Below, one piece after another: positions 11,751-22,930 of a stretch of DNA of 64,000 nt. The notes beneath the pieces are model-generated. The model worked only from the letters and a program-made list of their open reading frames with translations, was not told the DNA's origin and ran no database searches. Each line of letters opens with the position of its first letter. Within the stretch, counting starts at the first letter, position 1. The position numbers were made by a program, and so were the translations under genes. The stretch is taken from positions 136,253 through 200,252 of the forward strand of contig NSJX01000004.1 of NCBI GenBank assembly GCA_002286715.1, in the 5' to 3' direction. Origin of the DNA: Dentipellis sp. KUC8613. Its lineage: Eukaryota; Basidiomycota; Agaricomycetes; Russulales; Hericiaceae.

Positions 11751-13221
11751 ATGACACGTCTACTCACTTCCAGCCTACTGACGATAGCGCTCGCATCCGT
11801 GCTCCCGCCGAGCCTCTGCCTCTCGCCCCCACCGACGCGCACCTCCCCGCCCGCCGGCGCCCTCGTGGTCCGCCCCACGCCCTCATCCGGCGAGTTCGGG
11901 TCGCTGATCGACGCCGTCGCCGCGCTCCCGAGCGGCAAATCCGCGGAGACTATCTTCGTTTTCCCCGGCACGTACGAGGGGCAGGTGAGCATCCAGCGCT
12001 CCGGGCCCGTCACCGTAAGTCTTCCCCGAACACCTCATCCGCCGTCCTACTTTACCTTGGTTTTGGATCCGTGACGTCGGACGCGCAGCTGCTCGGGTAC
12101 ACCGCGCACCCCGGCAACGTGTCCGCGAACACGGTCACGCTCGTCGACTCGATCCCCGCGTCCGCCGTGGGCGGCTCGAACGACCTCTCGGGCACGCTGC
12201 GCATCCACACGGACAACGTGTCCGTGTACAACCTCAATGTGCGCAACGACTACGGCCCAGGGTCGCAGGCGATTGCGGTGAGCAACTACGGGACGCAGGT
12301 CGGGCTGTATGCGTGTGGGATCTTCGGATTCCAGGTGCGCTTTTCGCCTTTCTTTCGCAATTTTTTTTTTGTTTGATAATGATTATAACGGCTGGCGCAG
12401 GACACACTACTGGCGAACCAAGGAACGCAAGTCTACCTGCAAGGCTACATCGAAGTGACTCCACTCCCTGCCTCCATCCATTCAACTACATGCATTGGAC
12501 TAACGTCGACCGCCTCTAGGGCGCCACAGACTTCATCTTCGGCCGCCTCGGTCTGTGTTCTGTCCCACGATGCATACACGAATGTCGGACGCCAAGTACT
12601 GACGTCTTCTGCATACGTCAGGCCAGGCATACTTCGAGGGCAACACGCTTGCCGTCTCGAGCGCGGGCTACGTCACCGCGTCCGGGCGCGAGGGGGACAA
12701 TGAAGCGATCTGTGCGTCCCGACTCCCCAGTCCCCGATCGCCGAGCTGCCCGCGCCGAATACTGACCTGACTGCGATCCGCAACGGCGCCACAGACGTGT
12801 TCAATGCCAACTCGGTCGTCGCCGCGCCCGGCGCCGCGTCCAACACCTCCGGGCGCACATACCTCGGCCGGCCCTGGGGCGGTACGTCTCCTCCTCTTCC
12901 TCCCATCCACATATATCCAACTCACATAAACCTCTGATGTAAATGTAAACGTTGTTCGCAGACTACGCGCGCGTGATCTTCAAATCCACGACCGTCACGC
13001 TCCCTTTGAACCCCGCGATCTGGTCCGAGTGGGACGGCTCGACCGACACCGCGAACGTCTTCTTCGCCGAGTTCAACACGACCGGCTCCGGGATCCCCGC
13101 GGGCGCGAAGAGGCCGAGCTTCGCGACGCTTCTGACGGCGCAGCAGGCCGCGGCGTACGACGTCGCCGCCGCGGTCGGGAGCGATTGGGCGGGGTGGGTC
13201 GATGCGGATTATATGCTGTGA
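11751..13221 (+). CDS. Secreted pectin methylesterase (carbohydrate esterase family 8)
   Basis: Seven exons: 11751-12014, 12089-12334, 12401-12454, 12520-12550, 12622-12711, 12795-12881, 12962-13221; 343 aa. A signal peptide is evident (MTRLLTSSLLTIALASVLPP, then SLCLS). The family signatures occur in order: the GTYEG strand, the SQAIAVSN segment (QAxA-like), GFQDTLLANQ with the first catalytic Asp, GATDFIFGRLGQAYFE with the nucleophile Asp, and TYLGRPWGDYAR with the conserved Arg/Trp. The enzyme demethylates pectin homogalacturonan outside the cell, releasing methanol and giving pectate. Several N-glycosylation sequons (NVS, NTS, NTT) suit a secreted protein. Length is normal. The gene runs tail-to-tail with the OPT transporter, with only 187 bp between stop codons. 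The exon 4-5 junction (GRLG/QAYFEG) was fixed by frame. Confidence 0.95.
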
Positions 13222-13408
13222 AGCATCAACTGGGCTGGGGCGCGGGCTTCGAGCGCTCTGTGCATGCTCTCGTGCGGCGATACTGTACGTATACGGCGGA
13301 AGGCGTGAAATACATATATTGTGTACAAATATTGGTACATGGCAGTCGTGGTGCTCGTCTACCAAACTGACGGCCTGCAAAGTAATTTATGCAAGATTAG
13401 CAATGAGA

Positions 13409-16400
13409 TTAAGCATGAGGGTAAAAATGTCGGTGTGCGTACCCGAATGTCTCGCCAGGAGCGAGCGGGCGCACAGGCGTGCCCGCGTTGTCTGCGCCCG
13501 TGAAGGGCACCGTGTTGCCCCACCACGTGAGGATGTTGTTCTCGCCGATCTGCCATGGTCAGGTTAGCGTGCAATGAATATTCAGGATGAAGGGAAGTGC
13601 TGACCGTTCCGTTGCGCGGGAATTGCAAGCTGCAGGAAGCCAGAGTCAGAGAAAGGGATGCATACAAGGGAAGGAGGCGAACCAGAAGAACAAGACCAAG
13701 ATCGATACGGCGGTGCCGGAGTCCAAGGCCGCGGACAATACGTCTGCATGCACGTCGTCAGTCTCTCAAGCATCGGAGTGACTGAACCCCATGTAGAGGC
13801 ACTCACAGTTGTACTTCGTCCACCAGGAGAAGTGACGCCTACATGCGCTGTGAATTGCCGGTCATGTCGGGTAGGAGAAGGAGAAAACGCACCTTCTGAT
13901 CACATATTGGAACAGGAAGCCGACAACACTGTCGCGGTTCGAGGGTGAGGTTGAGAATGAATGTGGGGATAAGGAGACTTACGCCCAGGGCACGTAGTTG
14001 AGCGCAGTGGCGGGCGGGATAAGGCCCGTGCCGTTGAAGATGACCGGGCTGCCAACGAAACGTTCAGGAATTTCGCGCCCGACGTTGAACCAGGTCACTC
14101 ACAAGCTATAAAGCGATTGTCAGTGTCGGAATATGCGGATGAAAGATATGGAAAAGTGCATACTTGATGTACTTGAAGAAGCTCGTCGGGTACTTCTTGG
14201 TGATGAGCCACGGGATGACGGGCGCGATCGTCCCGACGAGGAAGAAGAACAGGAGCGCTGCACGGCCCGAACATGTTACATCCACACCATCCACACCCGA
14301 ACATGAGTGTGATACTCACGGCTGGAAAGCATATTCCGTCAGTGCTGCATCATCAAGAGGTAGTACGCGAATACTCACTAGTACGTCTGGCCCTTCGAGA
14401 ACTGCAACCCAGGCCCAATAACACCTGCGCACCAACACACACATCAACTTCCACACTCCAGCACACCAAATGATCAAAAGCCCACGCACCCCAAATAATA
14501 CTCGCCGTCCCAAACACTTCCGTGCTCGGACAAATAAACCCATCTTTCTGCGTCGGCGAACACATATCCCTGCACGTCGCACCCAAGCCCCACCGAAAAA
14601 AACCCCCCAAATCCATATCAGCTCACATACAAACACAAACACGCAAGCGAGAGCAGGAGGAGGAAAAGAGACACGCACGGGATATTCGTGAACATCCACG
14701 CCTGCACGCCGAGCTGCACGGTGCCCGCGACGACGGTCGCGACGACCTGCGACCAGAACATCGGCTTCGGAGCCACTTTCATGTAGTGCCCGAGCTTGAA
14801 GTCCGAGGTGAAGGTGAGGGCTTGCGCCATGGTCTGCGCGGAGGGTCAGTTATTGGGCGTGGGACGGGATGGTTGTGGACGCACGATGTAGCCCCAGGTC
14901 TTGAACATCATCATTGCGACGGGGCGCCCGGGAAGGGCGTATCTGTGCAGCACGCGCACTGGTCAGTCTGGAACTTGCGCCGTCGCTCGAGAAGAGCAGG
15001 CTCACCCGATGATCAGCTCCGTGATAACACTAGCATGCACACCAGTACCTCAGCAACATATCAAAGAAGGAATCGAGGTCGCTCCGACTTACTTGAGCCC
15101 GACCTGCTGGTTCGTGATCGCCTGGATCATGCCCACAGGGATCACATACGTGAACGCTACACCGCCCATCAGCTTCACATCCTCCACCAACAATGAGCGG
15201 AGAGAGGGACGCACAGATGACCAGCCCAAGCACAAACGCCCACACCGGCATCTGCGTCGGCCACACCTCGATGCTGATGATGCCGAACACGAACATCGAC
15301 ACGAACACGATCGCGTACCACCAATCCGGCACTAGCGATGGGCGGCGCAATTATGGTCAGCGGGAGAAATTAAGTGGATAGAGGGAGTGAGCGTGCGTGC
15401 CTTGGGGGTACCGCGCCATGAGGCGCGCGTGGATGTCGGGCTGCTCGCTGAGCGCGCGGCGCGATTGCACCCAGATCTGTTTGCGGAAGTAGAGGAGGGC
15501 GTGCATGAGCGTGGCTGGTGGATCAGTGTGAGCAACGGCATAGCGATTAGGAAGAAATCCGTGTTACCTGTGATCGAGGCGAAGGAAAGGCTGCGTATAA
15601 TAGTATCAGGGTCTGGCCGCAAGTAGTGAGAAGAGGACCAACCCGTAGGACATCGCAAAAGTCGTCCTGCGCAAATGATTGTCCATTCAGTCCTTGAGAC
15701 CAGGATGATTTTGACATAACACTCACGAGAGGAACAGAGGGCTGTACTTGTGGTACTCCTCTTCATTAAGCGTCGAATCTGCGTTCAGAATGCGCGTGAC
15801 GTTGTAGGACTGCATCGTGTTGTCGTACGAGGTGCGAGACGAGATTCTGTCCAACGTGCGAATTATTGAGCTATGGGCAAATAGGATGCAGAGATGGGGA
15901 GAGCTTACGGCATGAACTCGCTGAACCAGGTGTTCGTGAACTAGACAGGTGTCAGTATTTGTTTTTGAGGGGGAAGGACAAGCATACGTAGAGCGCGGGC
16001 GTGACGATCCCTGCAGATACCATGTTCAAAATAATGCGATGGACACTACATTGAGCACTTACAGAAGAAGATAACGAAGCCAGCAAAAATATTGGCCTCA
16101 GCCCACCCTGCAAGTTATAGGTCAGCCAACAAATTCCATCCGCAATTGTGAACAGCACTGACAGGGTGTGGCCAGGGGAGAGCCGATATAGCTAGAGGAT
16201 ATTTCTTAGAGAAATTCGCCGAACGCCAATGACCTGATGACTTACGCAATTTGACTCCAGTCGAAGGTGACCACCGACATGCCCTAGTAAAAATGAGCAC
16301 GTAATTCACTACCCATGCGGTGGAAAGACATACCAATCCGTGCACATAGCTATCACCACACCCATTGTCAATCATCGAAAAAACCTAGACAAGGTATTCA

Positions 16401-17752
16401 CGTACCCGAAGAGCTGCGAAATCGCTACCGCCACGCATGAGCTCCAGAATCAGCGCAAAAACAAGCGACCAACTCACTGGTATTCTGCGGGCGGATCCAG
16501 GTGACCCATGAGAAGAAGGACAGGGCCTGGACTGCACGATGCGCCTATTCTCAGCACCAACGGTCCACGCTTTCCGATGTACTGGCAGTGACTTACAGAT
16601 ATATCCCGGGAAGAAATCTGTATCCGAATCAGCACTCCAGCTGAGCCTGCACACAGAACCCAAGATAACGGCACTCACACCAGAAGAACGTGCACAAAAA
16701 CGCATACAAGAAGAACCGCTCGCGGCTGACGCCGCCGCGGCTCCCGATGCCGGCGTAGTTCTGCGAGTGCAGCGTGTTGAAGAGCGCGCAGTTGACGAGA
16801 TTCGCGGGCCAGATCATCGAGGGCGGCGAGACGAGGAAGCGCTTGGCGATGCCGCCGATGGAGAAGCCGATGAGCTGCGTCGACATTACGACCATCCATT
16901 GGTCTGCGGATGCTCTGGGTCAGTGTGGAGTATCGGGAAATGGGAGCTGAGGGACGGACAGATGAAGTTGTATTTCTGGTCGTAGTAGACCCGTTGGACT
17001 GCTATGATGTCGGTCTGTGCGCGAGCGTTAAGTTACTGTCGGATGGGTTCAGAGATGGAAGACTCACCGCATATGCAGATCCCGCACCGACGGACGCCAT
17101 GATCTACTCCAGCACTGAGTCGACTTCGGCGAATTAGCGCCACCAAAACTCACCGTAACCAACACATGCTCCTTCACCGTAAACGGGCCCGGGTTCAACG
17201 AATACCCAAAGATCCTCCAGCGGGGCACATACGCCGCCCACGCGCGGCCAATCGGGAAGCTCAGCAGCTGCGCGACGATGCCGGTCACATTCACCGCGGG
17301 GAAGCGGAAGAAGAAGAACTGGTTCAGGCCGGGGATGATGATCGCCCACGCGAGGCCGATGACCCACGTGCGGATCGTCGACACGGGGATGGACGGGTCG
17401 TCCGTGTTGGCGACGGCGGAGCGCACCTCGGGGTACGGCGACTCGTCGTCGAGGTCGACGAGGTGCGTCTTGTCGAGGTTCGGGTCGTCGAACTGGGTCC
17501 CGGTGATCTCCTGCGGGGTGTCGTTGCCAGGTCAGCTCGGTCGCGAGTTCCGTGGCTGCGAGGACGAGTGCTTACGGCAATCACTTCCGCTGGACGGGGG
17601 CGCTTGGCGGTCAGCGACGGAAAGTGCAGAGGAGAGCTCGAGGCAGACGTACCCTTCTCTGGATCATAGAGCTTGGCATCCTCGTCCAAGGACGTACTCT
17701 CCTTCTGCTGCGACGCGGCATCAGAGACGGGAGAAACGGCAATGTCGGCCAT
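13409..17752 (-). CDS. OPT-family oligopeptide transporter, 35 exons including 2-nt and 3-nt microexons
   Basis: Minus-strand exons: 17752-17653, 17589-17576, 17510-17154, 17103-17068, 17014-16960, 16903-16679, 16617-16597, 16531-16478, 16424-16406, 16349-16334, 16283-16246, 16191-16163, 16107-16063, 16010-15988, 15940-15909, 15846-15727, 15666-15643, 15590-15568, 15514-15401, 15331-15215, 15156-15093, 15029-15006, 14942-14885, 14833-14679, 14569-14490, 14424-14379, 14321-14320, 14257-14164, 14105-14103, 14048-13983, 13928-13893, 13838-13807, 13743-13683, 13629-13605, 13549-13409. They sum to 2349 nt, exactly 782 codons plus stop, normal for fungal OPT proton-coupled peptide transporters. Hallmarks in order: IPGLNQFFFFRFPAVNVTG, SFPIGRAWA, FSWVTWIRPQN, the exon-20 start VPDWWYAIVFVSMF, IPVGMIQAITNQQVGLN, GRPVAMMMFKTWG, SDFKLGHYMK and GTGLIPPATALNYVPW. 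A dozen or more membrane helices are evident. The intron after 15401 uses a GC donor. The acidic N-terminus is cytosolic by inference. Predicted to import tetra-/pentapeptides or related ligands; the exact substrate is unknown. Confidence 0.93.
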
Positions 17753-19036
17753 CGTGAGCAACCGCCTGAGGTCTGCTCGCCCGACCGCCGTGCTCGAAGT
17801 TAAATATGCGCAGACGCACTTGGCCCCGCGCGTCCGATACGCACCACGCTAGTTCCTGTCCCTGGGAGAACCATGCCGATAGACGGGTTCAGTAGCGTGC
17901 TCCAAAAATGAGCGGCAGAGTTTCACGCTCGGGACGGGTGAGGAGATAAGTCTGAGGTAGGCATGGCGGAGGTATCCCACAAGCCCGAACGGCATCTTAT
18001 GACTTCACATGGATTGGATTGCAGACACTGTATGTGTGGTAATGCCAGCTCGACAGGTCGAGGGTGACCCGCACGACTGCCCACCTGAAGAGACTGTGAA
18101 ACGCAGCGCGAATAGCACGATGAGCGTACGAATCGATTGCACTGCCCACCATTGGCCCGCCCGAGGCCTGTGAAGTCGAGTGCACCTGTAGACATGTTAG
18201 CGTGCTATCTTGAGAACGAAAGTGAACACTTGCCTACAGCATCCGCGTGAGGAAGACATACAGCAGCAGGCTGTGAGAATCGAATTTCATCGACATAAGG
18301 CAACTCTGAGGTCGTGGATGGAGAGCCGGGCTCCGCAGATAGATACGACGAGGCTTGTCTATGTCATCTTCTATGTCGTAGATGGTCCCATGGAACACGA
18401 CAGTCGGAGCAATCGCAGAAGCTCGAAAAAAGTGAAGCCCTTACTCACCTTCATCTGCACCGGAATTAAACTTCTCTATTTCGGATGACATAGCAAACTG
18501 GCGAATCGCACCGCAAGCAAGCTCTTGAATTAGCCTGCTCATTCGAGGTGACAGCAAGGCTGGCATCGTCCGGGTTCACCGGGAGCCACGCGGTGAAGAA
18601 TCAAAGCGCAGCAGTAGCACGACATATACCCACCGCAGCCGTCGAGGCCTGAAGGTGTGCAGCAACCAATGAATAGAGCAAGTGAGCGAAAAAGGCAGGA
18701 GGAAAGTTCGAAAAGGCAACCATCCACGATCACGTGGCCTGACATTGAGCATTCCTCCCCACGCGCGTGGGTTGAGCGTTCCCTGTTCGAATGCAGGACG
18801 CCGTCGTCGACCCCGCTCCTACCACCCCGCGCACCACCTTTTTCTCTTCTTATCATCCCGATCTGCAGGAACATATCAAATACCGGACCTGGTCGAAACC
18901 CGGGGTCCAGGAGGCTGGTCATTTCAAAGCGTGTAGTATCACCTTATACAGCGTTCCCCGCCGTCCTCGAATTCTGTATCTCTTCCGTCTCTGCTTCCGC
19001 GTCCTCGATAACAGGCGTCATCAATAAATCCGCGTC
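17753..19036. other. Intergenic region with weak coding-like fragments
   Basis: About 1.3 kb upstream of two divergent genes (OPT and GT25). On the minus strand, a start near 18488 (MSSEIEKFNSGADE) followed by a GTGAGT donor, and a fragment at 18110-18180 (ASGGPMVGSAIDSYAHRA) look protein-like. I could not join them in one frame with good splice sites, so no gene is called. Confidence 0.35.
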
Positions 19037-20467
19037 ATGCCTTCCCATGATGCACAAGCTTCTCACCTGCTATCGTCCCGGCGCACCGTGGCTCTCGCCC
19101 TTGCGATATCTCTGACAGTCCTCTCCACCTTCCACCTGCTTTCCGAGGCACCGCTGACCCTCTGCTTGGCCCTCGTCGCACCCTTCTGGCCTGAGAACGC
19201 CACGCAAGGCACTATCGGCAGCGCCGCAAACGAGCTCTCACCAGTCCTCCCGGCGCCTTCTCCCGCGAACCGCTCACGAACGCTCGGCGTCGCGTCGCGG
19301 ATATACGTCGTCTCTCTTCCCGCGCGCACCGACCGTCGCGAGCAAATGGACCGGCTGCGGGCGTCTCTCGATCTAGAATGGACCTATGTCGACGCCGTGG
19401 ACGCGAGCCACCCCGAAGTCTTCGCCATCTTGCGCCAGGTGCGCGCCCTGCGAGCGCAAATCGCCTCAGTCGTCCTCTCACGGTCAGACGACCCCAATCC
19501 CCTCGCAGACCCGTCCGAGCAAATCGACATGGAACACGCACCTGGGTTTCACTGGCCAGACGTCCTTGACGAACTCGTGCACGCCCCTGGACCTCTCCAG
19601 CCCTCTGGCGCCGACCTCTGGACGGTACCCTCTGAGCCTCAGTTCTTCGACAGCAGCGAGCTGCCCATCGTCGCAGAACTGCACCCCGCGCACCGGCTGC
19701 AGTCCCACTCCAGCGCGCACGCGAAGAAGCTGAACTTGCACTTGGCATGCACAGACGAGAACCGGCTTCTGGCAACTTTCTCGGCGGCCCTGCCGCCCCA
19801 GAGAATCCTGACGCCTGCCAAGGTCGCGTGCTGGCACTCCCACATGCAGGTCATCCGCGAGATCGCGAACAGCCAAGACGAGAGGCCGGCAATCATCCTG
19901 GAAGACGACGTGGACATGGAGCGGGACATCCAGGCGCGACTCGAGGGGCTATGGCCTGCGCTGCCTGTCGACTGGGACATCGTCTACTTAGGTAAGTAGC
20001 ACATCTGGTGGACGCACCCTCTACGTAACGGAGATGAACTTGACGCCACAGGTCACTGTTGGTCCGATGAATCCCTGAACCCCGCTCTGCACACTAGCTC
20101 GAGCCCACCTCCCCCCTCACCGGATGTTGCGGCTAACCTTCACGCCACGCTCAGCAGCCGCTCCTCTCTGCACCCTTCTGTAGCTCCGAAGTGCACGCAC
20201 GCGTACGTCCTGTCAAGGAGTGGCGCGCGCCGCGTGCTGCTGCACCTGCGGCACCCACCCTTCGCGTACTCGCGTGCGATTGACCAGGCGCTCGCGTGGC
20301 TCGTGCGCAGCGGTCGCGTGCGGGCGTTCAGCGTCGTCCGGTCGGTGGTGGTACAGCGGAAGCAGGTATCGAGCGATGTGATGTCCGGGAAGGGCAGCAA
20401 GTGGAGGGAGGGGCTGATGGACGGGGTGCTGGCTGCGGAAGAGAAGAGCGCAGGAGGTTATCCGTGA
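19037..20467 (+). CDS. Type II membrane glycosyltransferase, family GT25 (LPS-type)
   Basis: Two exons: 19037-19991 and 20052-20467; 456 aa. A short cytosolic N-terminus is followed by one membrane anchor (RRTVALALAISLTVLSTFHL), as in Golgi/ER glycosyltransferases. The GT25 start is RIYVVSLPARTDRREQMDRL (residues ~95-114), then LEWTYVDAVDA. The core is KVACWHSHMQVIREI and AIILEDDVDM, the DxD-like metal site. After the intron come YLGHCWSDE and AYVLSRSGARRVL, the acceptor/base-side segment of this family. GT25 proteins transfer galactose or related sugars; bacterial LPS and animal collagen galactosyltransferases are members. The fungal substrate is not established. An insertion of ~110 residues rich in Pro/Ser lies between the first motif and the DxD. 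Convergent with APC11, 151 bp between stops. Confidence 0.9.
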
Positions 20468-20618
20468 CAAAGGGCATGTCGTTACGTTCAGGAGGCGTAG
20501 GAAGATAGACGTAGGATACAGATTATATCTTGTACAGCGATACAACAGACTCCAGAGCGAGGGATATCCAAAGAGAAAGCGAGATCTAAGTGAGAAGCCG
20601 GGTCGGGGCCAAGGCGGG

Positions 20619-21028
20619 TTAGCTGCCGTTCGCAGCAACCTTCCGCTCCGCGGTAACTACGTATCGCATGAGCACCAACGGGAGATGAAAGAAAATGCAA
20701 TGCGTACCCCAAGGTCTTCGGTCCATAGGGCACTGCTGCTTCGACGCACTCGTCCCAATCCACTTGAGCAAACAGTGCATATGGAAAACATGGCTGCACT
20801 CGCCCCATACTGCACCCAAACCCATCAGCTCCAGACCAACAAAGCACAGCGCAACAACTCACTCAACGGACAGTCATCTCCGGGGACTTTACACGACGGA
20901 CAGCAGCCCTCATACGGGACGCGGCAGATTCCACACACGTCCTCCTCCGCATCGCCCTGCTCCTCGGGCTTGCCCGTGTCCCACTGCCACTGGGCAATAG
21001 CGTGCCAGTGCTTGACTTTCACCTTCAT
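20619..21028 (-). CDS. APC11: Anaphase-promoting complex RING-H2 subunit Apc11
   Basis: Three exons: 21028-20863, 20809-20708, 20656-20619; 101 aa, close to the usual Apc11 length. Starts MKVKVKHWHAIAQWQWDTG, a family signature for docking onto the cullin Apc2. The RING-H2 ligands run through DVCGICRVPYEGCCPSC, then CPLIWGECSHVFHMHCLLKW, then QCPMDRRPW. Apc11 recruits and activates the ubiquitin-charged E2 in the APC/C, which marks cyclins and securin for destruction. Splice phases check across both introns: exon 1 ends TTG-A, exon 2 starts TA-TGG to give Ile-Trp, and the last exon gives VTAERKVAANGS. Unambiguous. Confidence 0.97.
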
Positions 21029-21263
21029 GTTCTTCTGTGTGGCGCGTTCGTGTGATGGGGAAGAGAGGCGCTGAGGGCGGAAGGTGCGCTTTTGGGCAGA
21101 CGGGAGATGGAGGCGTCTGTTGACTGCGACGCGTCGCCGTATTTGGCCGTGTGTACGCGCCTGCGGTGCACGCGCGCGTCACGAAAAACGTGCTGCGGTG
21201 GCAGTGCCTCTCGCTGACCTCTGCCGACGCCGTAATAGGACTTCACTCGTATACCCCGACATC

Positions 21264-21361
21264 GCCCGCCTAGCTCAATCGGATAGAGCGTCAGACTCTT
21301 AAGGCGGGTGCATTCCAGTCATCGGAATCTGAAGGCTGCGAGTTCGACCCTCGCGGTGGGC
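21264..21361 (+). tRNA. tRNA-Lys (CTT) with 25-nt intron, copy 1
   Basis: Acceptor stem GCCCGCC pairs with GGTGGGC. The D arm is TAGCTCAATCGGATAGAGCG, the anticodon loop CTCTTAA with CTT at 21298-21300, and the T arm GCGAGTTCGACCCTCGC. An intron interrupts one base 3' of the anticodon at about 21302-21326, the normal position for eukaryotic tRNA introns. The A and B boxes are intact. Confidence 0.93.
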
Positions 21362-21629
21362 TACGTTGAAATGATAGAATAACGAACTTTTTGTTCCTCT
21401 CGACGGTATCAGAGCAGAATGTGCAACATTTGCCCGTCGAGCCAATGCCAAAATCTTGTATGCCTGAATTCCAGGTACAGGTGTCGCTCTGTCTCACACA
21501 AGGAGTGCTTATTGTGTATTGCTTGGAGACTCTATCGATATCGATATCGTGTATGGCCAGGAGACTTTTACATAGCTTGTCACCAAGTCACCAAGTCGTG
21601 AAGTAATCAATATAACAATACCCTCCACG

Positions 21630-21741
21630 GCCCGCCTAGCTCAATCGGATAGAGCGTCAGACTCTTAAGTTCTGAAGGCGGGTTCATCCCCGAGTCAATT
21701 CCCGGAATCTGAAGGCTGCGAGTTCGACCCTCGCGGTGGGC
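21630..21741 (+). tRNA. tRNA-Lys (CTT) with 39-nt intron, copy 2
   Basis: Same mature sequence as the copy 366 bp upstream, with anticodon CTT at 21664-21666, but a longer intron at about 21668-21706. A T-run (ttttttttcc, ~21766-21777) downstream suits RNA polymerase III termination. Confidence 0.93.
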
Positions 21742-22930
21742 TAGTGTACAGGAAGAATCAATTCCTTTTTTTTTCCTCTCGCAAGCAAGCGGGAAAGAGC
21801 TGCACCGAATTTTCAATTTTCCATTTTCAATGCCTGTGCGTTGTTTGGCTCGCGATGCGGACAAATAGCGCGTACCCGGATCATGCGGGGCAGGGTTAGG
21901 GGCTAACGGAACATCGCGTTTCTCCGTAGTTCAAGTGACTTTTGCCAAGATGGCCTCCGAGGCTAGCGCTAGCGCTCCGGGCCTCCGAGATTGCGTTGCG
22001 ACCAACATTTACGCTTTTACGCTTCGTGCTTCGTGTCCAACCGAAAAGCCTATCAAGGCCAAGCCCACCGCGAGGCTTCATCGATCTGGATTCTGCTTCC
22101 AGAGTTTCCAATCTTCCACCTCTTATTTCAACCTATACTTGAATCGATGCTCGCTCGGCAGTCCGACATTCGAGATGCATAATAATACATGTATCGTACA
22201 GTATACCGTATCGTATATACATACACACACTTGTAATCGATCTTGGACGTGCGTACGCGTATGACACCGTCTCGAGCATCCTTCCTTCCCCTCGTTCGCT
22301 GGTTCGTTCGGGTGTCCATAAATATCCGGGACCGGATCCGGAGACAAGCAAGACAGGAAACAGGAAACAAGAGAAGAAGCCACATTGCTACTGTGAAGAA
22401 AGAAGGAGTACGAAGCAGAAGCAGAAGCAGAAAACCGGCGTGATGTACACATGAGATTGCGAACTGAATATGAATATCGGGGCCGAACAAACATGGAACA
22501 TGGAACATGAAGCAGACGTCGACGCGGGCACACGGGGGCAGAAGCGGGCGGGGAATATACCTAATGTCCAACACACAGACAGACACAGACACGAACACGG
22601 CGGGATATGGATATGACAACGATAACGACAGCCTCCGAACCGAATTCGAGATCGGCACTACTACTTACTGGAGACTACGTACTAGCTCGTACAACGCGCT
22701 TGCGGGCGGTAAATTATGGACAGGACACGGGACTGAGATGTGGGACAAAACAAGCATATGGGACAGCATCACGGCAATGGCAGCGGCGGGCGAACATTTG
22801 TTTGGGTGTGGATGTGGGGGTGTGGTGAGTGAGTGCGGCGGCGGGCAGTCTATGGGGGTTAGACTGTGCGTGGAGGGAGCATTAGCGATTAGAGAGCTGA
22901 TTATGCGACGCGGCGAGCGTTCGCGGGAGG
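21742..22930. other. Intergenic region between tRNA pair and PSP1-domain gene
   Basis: About 1.2 kb. A pol III T-run just after the tRNA, simple-sequence stretches (agaagcagaagcagaa near 22415; acagacacagacacg near 22575) and probably the 3' UTR of the minus-strand PSP1 gene. No gene seen. Confidence 0.45.

Noticed and set aside
17923..18488. Possible multi-exon minus-strand gene (MSSEIEKF... and ASGGPMVGSAID...)
   Set aside because: The fragments look protein-like but could not be joined in frame with acceptable splice sites, and no family was recognised.
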